Assembly: GCA_043770215.1 (NCBI GenBank)
Contig: JAYVIQ010000026.1
Span: 1 to 44,270, forward strand
Direction of reading: 5' to 3'
DNA length: 44,270 bases
Source: JAYVIQ01 sp043770215
GTDB lineage: Bacteria; Bacteroidota; Bacteroidia; Cytophagales; JAAEPT01
A program made the position numbers and the translations under genes. Shown piece by piece: positions 15,381 through 25,300 of the stretch (positions are counted from its first letter, which is position 1; each line of letters opens with the position of its first letter). Under the pieces are notes generated by a model. The model ran no database searches, was not told the origin of the DNA, and saw nothing but the letters and a program-made list of their open reading frames with translations.

Positions 15381-16196
15381 ATGAACATAATTCGTAGTCT
15401 ATATAAAACAGCAATTGTAGCATTACTTTTTGTAATAGCTACTGGCTTTTCTTACCAAGAACTTAATTATGCCATAAGAAATAGCACCATTAAAAAAGGC
15501 GAGAAACTAACATTTCGTTTGCATTATGGGTTGCTTACTGCGGGTTATCCTGTTATGCAAGTATTTGACAAAACATATCCAGTTGATGGAAAAACTTGCT
15601 TTAAAGTAGAAGTAAGCGGAAAAACATATGGTGCCGTACATAAACTATTTCAAATAAAAGACATTTGGAGAAGTTATATGGATACTGCAAACATGTTGCC
15701 TAAATATGCCTATAGAAATATAAGTGAAGGAAATTATAAATTAGTAGAGAACACATATTTAAACAGAGGCGGTTCAAAAACAAAAGTTGTTATAGAAAAA
15801 ACAGAAGGAGATAAAACCAAAGAATATGCTACTCCAGAAGGAATACATGATATAGTTAGCGGTTTTTTCTATTACAGAAATATTGATTACAGTAAAAAGT
15901 CTATTGGAGAAAAAATACCTGTAAAATCTTTTTTTGATGGAGAACTTTATCACCTAAACGTTGTGTACAAAGGAAAAGTAGAATTAAAAACAGCTTTTGG
16001 TAGAATAGATTGTTTTAAGTTATCTCCAGAAGTGCCAGAAAACGAGTTGTTTGATGGCGAGAACTCTGTCCTATTCTACATTACAGCTGATAACAATAGA
16101 ATGCCAGTTAAAATAAAAGCAGATATGTTTGTAGGTTCTGTAGAAATGGATATATCAGAATATCAAAATTTAAGACACTCAATAAAATTTAAATAG
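15381..16196 (+). CDS. DUF3108 protein, exported
   Basis: A 271-residue protein from the ATG at 15381, with a signal peptide in the first 25 residues (hydrophobic AIVALLFVIATGFS). The open frame extends to a TTG at 15333, but that adds 16 residues ahead of the signal peptide and is unlikely. The mature part begins KKGEKLTFRLHYGLLTAGY, typical of the DUF3108 family, a beta-rich periplasmic or outer-membrane-associated fold of unknown function that is common in Bacteroidota. One base separates its stop from the next ATG (16198), so it is co-translated with the TlpA-like gene. A near -7 element (TA, three bases, TTTG at 15327-15335) precedes it. Confidence 0.75.
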   Translation: MNIIRSLYKTAIVALLFVIATGFSYQELNYAIRNSTIKKGEKLTFRLHYGLLTAGYPVMQVFDKTYPVDGKTCFKVEVSGKTYGAVHKLFQIKDIWRSYMDTANMLPKYAYRNISEGNYKLVENTYLNRGGSKTKVVIEKTEGDKTKEYATPEGIHDIVSGFFYYRNIDYSKKSIGEKIPVKSFFDGELYHLNVVYKGKVELKTAFGRIDCFKLSPEVPENELFDGENSVLFYITADNNRMPVKIKADMFVGSVEMDISEYQNLRHSIKFK

Positions 16197-16197
16197 A

Positions 16198-17532
16198 ATG
16201 CTAAAGAAAAAAAATATAACAGCAATTATACTCTCTATTTTATGTTGTAGTACTTTTGCTCAAGTTCAATTTAAAGGAGAACTAGACAAAGGCTATACAG
16301 CAAAAGAAGTATATTTATACAAGTACATAGGTGCAAAAGCATATCCTTTTGATACCTTACCAGTTAAAAACTTTTTGTTTAGCGCTAATTATCCAGCCTT
16401 AGAAAAAGGACTTTACCTACTGGGTATAGGAGAACAAAGAGAAGATATTGTTTTAGCAGAAGAAAAAGTGCAAATATTTGTACCAAATACCCAGGAAGAC
16501 ATGCCTTGGAAAAAACAATCTAAAGCCAACGCAGAGTATTTCGAAATTCGTAAAATAATTAGGCAATATGACCAAAAACTCCAAGCCCTAGATGCGGACT
16601 ACAGAGATTTTGAATATTTAGCTCAGACAGATCAAAATGCATTTAATCTAAAAATAAATGTTTTGCGCAAAACCTTAGATTCTCTAAACAAAAGCCAAGA
16701 CATATTCTTTTCTAACATGAGCAAAACAGCTACTAGTGCCTATGCAAGGTCTGTTTCAATGTTTATTGATTGTACAGGAAAAAACAAAACTAATTATTTT
16801 AATGCCTCAGATTTAGAAACTACTATTTTGGCTTCAGGTGATTTCATAAACAGAAAGCTAAATTATTATTTTATGAAGTTTGGCAGATTAGAAGAAAGTA
16901 ACATTGCCCTAGAAAGCCAAACTTTGCTTAATAATGCACCCGTAAAAAACACATCAAGAGAACTTTTGTACGAAGCTATAATTGCTAATGCTCTAATGGT
17001 AAATGAAAACCAGGCAAGGGCTTTACTTATACAATACAAATCTGAGTTTAAAACTCCAACCAGTGTGGGCGATAGAATAAACGCTTTAATACCACCCCCT
17101 GCGCCTACCATTGGTGCCTTTGTACCAGATATAGAAGCTGTAGATAAAGATGGTAAAGTATTTAAGCTATCAGATTTAAGAGGACAAGTAGTACTAATAG
17201 ATTTTTGGGCCTCTTGGTGCGGTCCTTGCAGAAGAGAAAGCCCAAATGTAGTAGCCAATTATATGAAATACAAAGACAAGGGATTTACTATACTAAGTAT
17301 TTCCGCAGATAAAGACAAAAACAGTTGGCTCAAAGCAATAGAACAAGACAATTATTTATGGAAAAACCATTTGCTTTCTGCAGAAAATGGATACAAAGCG
17401 CAAAGAGATTTTCAAGTACAAGGGTATCCAACTATGTTTTTAATAGACAAAGAAGGGAAACTGATAAGTACTGGAAATAACTTAAGAGGCGAAGGATTAT
17501 CTCAAACACTGGCATCTGTATTTGCTCAATAA
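16198..17532 (+). CDS. TlpA-like thioredoxin-fold protein, exported
   Basis: A 444-residue exported disulfide protein. Residues 1-21 are a signal peptide (ILSILCCSTFAQ; the Cys pair raises the possibility of a lipoprotein). Residues 22-290 are a DUF4369-like/helical N-terminal region common in Bacteroidota TlpA-type proteins. Residues 305-444 are an AhpC/TlpA thioredoxin domain with WCGPC (340-344) and cis-Pro411 (GYPTMF). It probably reduces or oxidises disulfides of periplasmic or envelope proteins; the partner is unknown. It sits between the DUF3108 gene and the pseudouridine synthase in a tight operon. Confidence 0.85.
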   Translation: MLKKKNITAIILSILCCSTFAQVQFKGELDKGYTAKEVYLYKYIGAKAYPFDTLPVKNFLFSANYPALEKGLYLLGIGEQREDIVLAEEKVQIFVPNTQEDMPWKKQSKANAEYFEIRKIIRQYDQKLQALDADYRDFEYLAQTDQNAFNLKINVLRKTLDSLNKSQDIFFSNMSKTATSAYARSVSMFIDCTGKNKTNYFNASDLETTILASGDFINRKLNYYFMKFGRLEESNIALESQTLLNNAPVKNTSRELLYEAIIANALMVNENQARALLIQYKSEFKTPTSVGDRINALIPPPAPTIGAFVPDIEAVDKDGKVFKLSDLRGQVVLIDFWASWCGPCRRESPNVVANYMKYKDKGFTILSISADKDKNSWLKAIEQDNYLWKNHLLSAENGYKAQRDFQVQGYPTMFLIDKEGKLISTGNNLRGEGLSQTLASVFAQ

Positions 17533-17541
17533 AAAAAATAA

Positions 17542-18261
17542 ATGAAGCCACCAAAATTTAAAGACCTGATTATTTTCGAAGACTTTGATTATATAATCAT
17601 AAACAAGCCTCCTTTTTTATCTACACTAGAAGACAGAGTAGATAACTTTAATGTGTCTTCATTAGCAAAAGAATATTATCCAAATGCAACTCCTTGCCAT
17701 AGATTAGACAAAGATACCTCTGGTGCTTTGGTATTATCTAAAAACGAAAATGCCTATAGAAACTTAGCGATTCAATTTGAGAAAAGAAAAGTAGATAAAG
17801 TATATCATGCCATTTCAGATGGTAGGCATGAAGTAGAAGCTGCATTGATAGAAGCTCCATTAGGAAATTTAATTAGAGGCAGGGTAAAAGTAGATTTTCA
17901 AGACGGAAAACCTTCTTCTACAAAAGTAAGAACAAGCAAGATTTTTAAACAACATACCTTATTTGAGTGCAAACCTATAACAGGAAGGACACACCAAATT
18001 AGGGCCCATTTAACACACATAGGTGCACCTATATCTTGTGATGAAATGTATGGCGGAAAACCTGCATTGCTTTCTCAAATAAAAAAGAAATACAATTTAA
18101 AAAAGGATACAGAAGAGCAACCCATGATCAAACGTTTTGCCTTACACGCTTTCTCTATCACTTTTACAAATGTAAAAGGAGATCCAGTAAGCTATGTAGC
18201 AGAGTACCCTAAAGATTTTTCTGTTTTATTGAGCCAATTGGAGCGAAACGCAAATAAATAG
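17542..18261 (+). CDS. RluA-family pseudouridine synthase
   Basis: A 239-residue RNA-modifying enzyme. The catalytic motif HRLDKDTSG (53-61) carries the essential Asp56; a TGRTHQIRAHL motif follows in the second half. Members convert specific uridines of rRNA or tRNA to pseudouridine. It lacks the N-terminal S4 domain of RluC/RluD, so the target cannot be assigned. It begins 9 bases after the TlpA-like gene. Confidence 0.9.
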   Translation: MKPPKFKDLIIFEDFDYIIINKPPFLSTLEDRVDNFNVSSLAKEYYPNATPCHRLDKDTSGALVLSKNENAYRNLAIQFEKRKVDKVYHAISDGRHEVEAALIEAPLGNLIRGRVKVDFQDGKPSSTKVRTSKIFKQHTLFECKPITGRTHQIRAHLTHIGAPISCDEMYGGKPALLSQIKKKYNLKKDTEEQPMIKRFALHAFSITFTNVKGDPVSYVAEYPKDFSVLLSQLERNANK

Positions 18262-18265
18262 TATA

Positions 18266-18592
18266 ATGCATAGCGATTTTTTTATTCAAGTGCATGAAGT
18301 GGCCAAGCTTATCCCTAAAGGTAGGGTAACTAGTTATGGAGCAATTGCAACTTATTTGGGTACTAAAAAAGCATCTAGAACTGTTGGTTATGCCATGAAT
18401 GCAGCACATGGCAATAAAGAAATTCCTGCACACAGGGTGGTAAATAGAATTGGATTATTGACTGGCAAAAACCATTTTGATTATCCAGATCAAATGGAAG
18501 AGTTATTAAAAATTGAGGGCATATTAGTTTTTAACAACCAAATTCAAGATTTCACTACCATTTTTTGGGACCCAACTATAGAATTGAGTTAG
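18266..18592 (+). CDS. MGMT-family protein, alkyltransferase-like (ATL): acceptor Cys replaced by Ala
   Basis: A 108-residue protein with the DNA-binding domain of O6-methylguanine-DNA methyltransferase: PKGRVTSYGAIA (17-28), the arginine finger in ASRTVGYAMN (Arg38) and the active-site segment at 54-60. That segment reads PAHRVVN instead of PCHRVV, so the alkyl-accepting Cys is Ala55. Such ATL proteins bind O6-alkylguanine without repairing it and hand the lesion to nucleotide excision repair. It begins 4 bases after the pseudouridine synthase stop. Confidence 0.85.
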   Translation: MHSDFFIQVHEVAKLIPKGRVTSYGAIATYLGTKKASRTVGYAMNAAHGNKEIPAHRVVNRIGLLTGKNHFDYPDQMEELLKIEGILVFNNQIQDFTTIFWDPTIELS

Positions 18593-18638
18593 AAGGAGTA
18601 CTAGGTAACATGATCCTATTTCATTAAAAATTTAAGCG

Positions 18639-19160
18639 TTATTGGTCTTCTTCGTACCAAGCGGCATACATCCTATAATTGTTGGCTATGCGTTGGATCA
18701 TCTCTAGATTTTTACCAGATTCTATAGACTTAATTTTTTTTGCTGGAATACCTGCATACAAACTATTTGGCTCTACAACCGTATTTTCTAAAACCACAGA
18801 CCCTGCTGCAATAATGCTGTTACTACCTATAATGGCATGATCCATAACTATAGCGCCCATACCTATCAAAACATTGTTTTCTATGGTGCAACCATGTACC
18901 ATAGCTCTATGCCCAATGCTTACATTATCACCTATAAGTAGCTTAGCTGTTAGATAAGAAACATGTAAAATAGCCCCATCTTGTACATTTACTTTGTTGC
19001 CTAAAGTAATAGAATTTACGTCTCCTCTAGTTACTGAATGAAACCAGAAAGTACAGTCTTCTCCACAAACCACATCACCTATGATTACTGCATTTTCTGC
19101 CATCCAAGTATTTTTTCCAATTTTAGGAGTATTACCCCTAATTTTTTTTATGATTGCCAT
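18639..19160 (-). CDS. Gamma-carbonic-anhydrase-like hexapeptide-repeat protein
   Basis: A 173-residue left-handed beta-helix protein (from ATG 19160). Repeats of the I-G-x-x type cover about 10-140, followed by a C-terminal helix. The zinc-ligand histidines of gamma carbonic anhydrases are present: His66 (ILHVSY), His84 (SIGHRA) and His89 (MVHGC). Relatives include YrdA, PaaY and CaiE; many lack strong carbonic anhydrase activity, so catalysis is unproven. The open frame reaches a TTG at 19190, but the family-like N-terminus MAIIKKIRGN supports 19160. It lies 156 bases downstream of sprA on the same strand and is convergent with the ATL gene. Confidence 0.85.
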   Translation of the reverse strand: MAIIKKIRGNTPKIGKNTWMAENAVIIGDVVCGEDCTFWFHSVTRGDVNSITLGNKVNVQDGAILHVSYLTAKLLIGDNVSIGHRAMVHGCTIENNVLIGMGAIVMDHAIIGSNSIIAAGSVVLENTVVEPNSLYAGIPAKKIKSIESGKNLEMIQRIANNYRMYAAWYEEDQ

Positions 19161-19316
19161 ATTTTTGTACTCTAAAGAAATAAGGATCAAAGATTAATAC
19201 AAAGTATTAAAAAAATCTTGTGTCTTAGTTTAAATTCCGAATAAATAATCATTTCATACATCAACTAAAACAGACGAGGTCATGGGCTTGCTTTGCATAA
19301 AAAATAACCACGTTTT

Positions 19317-22300
19317 CTAAGTTAGACTAAATCTGACCCTAACCCCAAAAGCGGTAGTATTTCTACGAAAAGAAGATGAGATAGATGGAATATTGACTGT
19401 ACGCTCAAAGTAAAGTTGCAAATTTAGTTTTCTGTTGTATTGATAACTTAAATTAGGCCTTAATTGAAAACTAAGATTTCCAGCTGTAACTTCTTGGTTA
19501 CCATCTAACAAACGCTGTATTGTTTTCTGATCTCTAATTGTAAGATCCATCTTGTAAGTAAGGTCATTTGGCAATAGCTTTACTGGCTCTCCCTTCCATT
19601 TCCTAATGGGTGGTTTTTTGGTTACGAAACCAAAACCAAAATCAAAATCATTATTTCTAACTTCAGTAATTTGGGAGTTGGTCATATCCAATGCTAAATT
19701 CCTACTTTTATTAAAATTAAATTTAAAACTCATTCCTTCCTTAGTTCTTAAATTTATACCCAAAAGCGGAGTGAATCTTTCACTTATAACTACTTCATTT
19801 ACAATAAGTAATGGCGTATAATTTCCTAAACCATTTGTATCTAAAAATTCAGTATTAGACGATAGATTTGTTCTGAAATCTATATCGTTATATTCTAATG
19901 ATGATTTAAAACTTCTAATTTCATAACTACTCTGGTAGCCATGACTTACACTTATAGAACTAAATCGTTTGCGTAAACTTTTTATTCTTCCTAACCCAGC
20001 ATAATCTATTTTCCAGTTTGGCAAGGGTATTTTAGGTGTCTTTTTCAGTTCTTGGTTGCTTAATTGGTCAGAAGAAGTGATTTCTTTGCCAGAATATGCT
20101 GCTAAGAAAGCAGGTATTAGTACTTCTGGGCTGTTTTTACTAAAGCTACCAATCCCATTATCCTGTGCATTTAGCTTCTGCTGATAAAATTCTCTTGACT
20201 TTTGTAAATTTAAAAAACTTCTATTGCTATTTTGATCGCCATCTTTTACAAAAGCAGTTGGGAAAACTATGTAAGAATACTTTACGCTACCTCCGTAAGT
20301 TGGATTAAGTGTCTCATACCTTCCATCCAATCCATTGTAACGTATAATTTCTTGATATCCTTCTGTTTGTGTATAATCTGCATCTAATTGTACTCTAAAG
20401 TCTTTGAATGGCTCTAAGGACGCTTTTGCACTTATGGTTTCTTTTCTAGTTTGTTGTATGGGGGTATTTATCAAACTACTTTTGGTATATCTATCATTTC
20501 CTATAGCTTCGTTTTTTATAACATTTAAATTCTGACTTCCTGTTAGAAAAGCAAAGCTAGAACTAGATAAGTTTTCAAAGTCTGAACCAAAGAATTTTGG
20601 AGTAGCCAAGAAGCCTGGTAAATCTGTTGATTCATTGCTGCTATATCTTAAAGTAACGTTTTGAACCATTAGTAAGGTACGTATAAGATGTTCATGCGCA
20701 TGAAAATTTATAGGCTTTTTAACTTTCTCTACTTTGCTTGTATCAGACTCTTTAGGAGGTGCCTGCAAACGGGCAGGGTTTTTCTTGTAAGACAACACCT
20801 CTTTCAAATAATTGCTTTTGGTATACCACCTTGTTAAGTTCAGTTTTGTATTTACATTAAAATCTCTAGAATTACCTACAAAATTTCCTACAACATCTCC
20901 GTTTAAATCTTCTAGTATTGTGGGTACTGTATAAGTGCCAGGCAGACCAAACCCAGTTTCAAAAGCAGAGGCATTCCATTTATTGCTAAAATCATATTTG
21001 GCATCTGCGGTAATCCAATTAAAAACAGGTATTTTATCTATTGGTATTTTGTAGGCTAGGTTTACTTTTTGGTCAAAGTTTTTTAATCTGCCCATTTTGC
21101 TAAGGTTATCCCAAATTATCTCATTGTACTGAGATTTAGAAAGTCCTAATTCTCCCTCTTTATTGCCAATAGGTTCATCTATCAATGCATTGGCATTAGC
21201 AGCATAAGAAAGATTTAAGGCTTTTGTAAGATTCCAGCGTAAATTATAGTTTCTATTAAAGGTAAAGCTTTTTTCGTAATTTGGTGTTACACCATTAGTA
21301 TTTGGGTTTGTATTATCTGCTGATCTAAAATCACCATTGTACAACTGACTTCTAAAATATCTTCTGTTAAGTGTCCCTTGTACGCTTAAAGAACTTGGAA
21401 TAGGAGATAAATTAAATTCTTTGAATAAGTCAAAATATTTACTTTTTATTTTAGATTTTTTAAATGGCTCAAAAACTACTGGTTTGAAACTGTAAGAATA
21501 ATTGGCTGAGCCATCATAATTTTGGTCTAGATAAGAAGCTATGGCATTTCCAAAAGATGAGTTCTTTTGCGACCCTTGTCTTTTTTCTTCTTTATATCCA
21601 GCACTTAATGTCAGATTTTCTACATCAAAAAAATGTTTTTTCGAGTCGGTTTTCATTTTGACTTTTTTAACATTTGTAAGATTTATACTTTTTATTGTTC
21701 TGTTATAAGATACGGCTTCTAAGTACTCATCTGTGCGGTCTGTTTCAGAAAGTTTTACGTCAGGGTCAAATGGGTCATACTTTGGTTTTATTAATTCTCC
21801 ATCTACACTTGCAAAAAATGGGAGCTGAAGTCCTATTTTTTCGGGCCCAAATTTATGTAACGATAAGTTTGTTTGTGCTCCATATCCTAAATTTTGGTCT
21901 CGGGTTCTGTTTGCAAATTTAGATTCTATGTCTCCATAGTTTGCAGATGTATAACGCATAGAACCTGAAACACTACCCAAATCTGCCAACTGAACATTTG
22001 TATTCCCTAAACTTGCCCAGCCTGCTCTTTTGTCAAAATCTGTAACACGCAATTCATTAAACCAAACACAAGCACTTTTATAGTCTTTGTTTGCTTTAGG
22101 ATTTGTAACTCCCACCATAGACGTACGAATTGTACTTCTGTCTGGCGAACCAACCACACTGACTATATATTTTCCTACTTGTCTACTGTACTTTTTCCTA
22201 AAATCCACCCCTTTAGAATTTCTTTCTAACTTGGTATCTGTAAGGTCTTGTATGGCAATATCTATTTCATTTGCTGCACGCCAAATATCTTCTTGAGAAT

Positions 22301-25300
22301 TAGGGTTTAAGGAACTAAACTCTAATGGCACTGCTATTTCGTAATAGTTTTGAGTAATGTCTGTACCCAACCTTAAAAATGCAAACAACTCTCCGTCCTT
22401 GGTTCCGCTGGTAACTTCAGTTTCTCCATGAATAAACATTTTTATTCTTTTGTAATTAATTAAATCAGTAGTTATGTTTTTAAATGCTGCAGCACCATCT
22501 CCTGCTTTTATGTCTTCTGCACATATCTGCAAAGATTGTTCGTTTTGTTGTGCATTGTTTATAGATGTTTGATTTCTGTCTCTAACTACACCTGGAGGAA
22601 TCTCATAATTTGCATTTTCTTCTATGTTTACAGTGGATACATATACATTTGGATAGGGATCTACCTCACTTCTACTATCGCTTGTAAGTGCTTCGTCTTG
22701 TAAATTGTTGCCTGTATATTTTCTCCATTGAGAAGCTACTAATTGAAAATTTAACATACGTATAGCTACAGGATGTTTAAAACCTGTCATATACATTCTA
22801 AAATATTTAATGGTATTAAAGTTATTTATACCTCCCACAGAAGTCTGTGGAGACCTTATTGGTATTCTAATCTGATAGTAAGAGACACCGTCTCCGTCTA
22901 CTTTATCTACTACAAAAGGATGATTGGTGGTGCCGTTAAATACATCTTTATTAAACGGTAAATGATATTGGTAGTACCTATCTACTTGATCTAAGGTTTT
23001 GTTATTATTTAAATCTTCATTGTCAGGTGTTGTAGAAGAAGATTCTATAGAGTTCTGAGGCGAATTGTTTTCGTAACCGTTGAAGTTTTTATACCGCTCA
23101 ATGATACTTCTTCCATCGCCAGAAGCAGCCTCATCTTCACTAGTTATGTAATATTTAAAATCATCTGAAGATGGGTCATTTATAAATGATTGTAATCCAG
23201 GAGCATTTGGATCTACAAAGGTTTTGAGAGCGTTTATATATGATCCAAAAAAATCTATTTTTCTCTCAGATTCGTTATTTATACCGTCAAAACCAATGTC
23301 TTGTTGGTTTCTATCAGAACCATTATCAAAAGCATTGGTTAGAAATGTTTTATTTGTTACTATTCCAAATTTTGTAGAATCTATATCTAGTGGCAGTCCG
23401 TTTTCGAAACCATGCTTATTGTCTTTTATAATATCTTCAGATATATCTCCTAAGTTAAAATACAAATCACCACCTAAATCTTTATTGTCTATATCTTTTA
23501 CTTCAGGAAATATTTTTTCTAAATCAGCGTTAAAAGGATCCATTATCCAAAACTCTATAAACTCTACATTAGAATTTTCAAAATCTGTATCAAAAGATAT
23601 ATTTCTTGTTATACCTGCCCAGTTGTTTTCTGGTTTAGAAAAATATCCTGTAACCGGGTCTATCTCTAGTGGATTTGAATTGTAATTATAGGGACCTCTT
23701 TCTTTTGGATAATAGTTTATATCAAAGGTGACCAAAGCATTGTTAATATTATTTGCTTGCTGCTTTCTAGGAAAAACTTCTTGCTGTGCTATTCCTTTTG
23801 TAAACTGATTTTTAGCATGAAATTCAGGATCGCCTATTCCTTTTGCAGAACCGGATCCCGTTCTATAAAAAGACAAATCTGGATTAAACCAAACTAACTT
23901 ACCTCTATGGTCTCCAATACTTGGATCTGTTTTTCTATAATCATCAAAAATATTAAAATTGTCTCCTAGGTACACAGGTGGTGTACTTATGATCCACTGA
24001 GAAATACTTCTAGAAAAATCAAATGGTGTCTCAGCCCCCTCAAAATCATCTATATAACTTGTACCATTTTCGCCTAATACTTTAGAATTGCCTGGTAACA
24101 ATACGGCTGCCTCAAAATTTGAACTTATACTAGAGCTGGCTTTTGTTTGGATAATAGGAAGTTTGTCTACCATTTTGGTTATAAATCTAGAATCTTTAGA
24201 GAAACTAAAATCTGCTCCTATTTGGGTATTGTTTAGAGGCTCATCTCCTACACTTATTCTGGTAACAAGTGGCGCCTCTGCCATTCTCATAAATGTTGTA
24301 CCAAAATTAAAAATTTTACTGTGGTTGTATTCTACACGTGTACCTATCAAAGATTTTGTTCTAAATCTAAATAAATCTGCTTTTTCATACTTAATTTCTA
24401 TGTCTTTTCCAGATGCCATAACACCTGTATTTATTATATTTACACGCCCTGTAGAATAATCTACTGTATAATCAGAACCTTCTCTTAGGGGTATAGAACC
24501 TGCTCTAATACTTACAGAACCCTCTGTAATGTTTAGTCCAGGAAGTGCTATTACAGATGTAGATGCGCTCTGAAATCTACCCTTAACATAAAATTTATTA
24601 AATTCTGTTTCTCTTCTTGCTTGGGCTTGTGTGTTGTCATATAGGTTTTTAAAAACATATTTAGCTTTTAGTCCACCTTCTGAATTGCTAAAAAATTTAT
24701 TTTCTACACCCAAAGCTGGATTTTCATTTCTTGACATAAACTCTCCAAATGGCTCTGGTGTAGGAAAGATGATTAGTCCTTTTTTAGTTAAAACAGTAGC
24801 ATTATCTATAAAGTCAAAATTACCGTCAGAACTCAAATCTCCGTTTGGATTTAATTTATCTAAACCTAACAATTGCAGCAAAGGAACAGACTTAGATTTA
24901 GTTCCGTCTTGCAAACTAGGGTTGTCTATACCTGTAAAATCATCTCTATAAATTACACGCAACTGAAAATCATCTGGTTCTATTTGGTTTGTATTTAATG
25001 AGTAGATGTTTTTCATCATCAAATCCCATGTTTGCAAATTTAAATCTACACGTGCGGGTTTTAGAAGTTTTAAAACAATTACATCTTTTTGTTCTAAGGA
25101 CTGGTAATCTTCCTTTAACTCCCCTACTTTATAATTTATACCATTTAGCGTGTACTCAAAAGATACGGCTAAAGCCTCATCATCTTGCAGTTTGGTATTT
25201 AGAGAAATAAATCCTAGTTCTGGATGAAAAGTAAAATCTCGGCCCTCTTCTAATGCTCTAGCGTTATTGATTTTCTCAAAATCAGAACCTAAAACTAATC

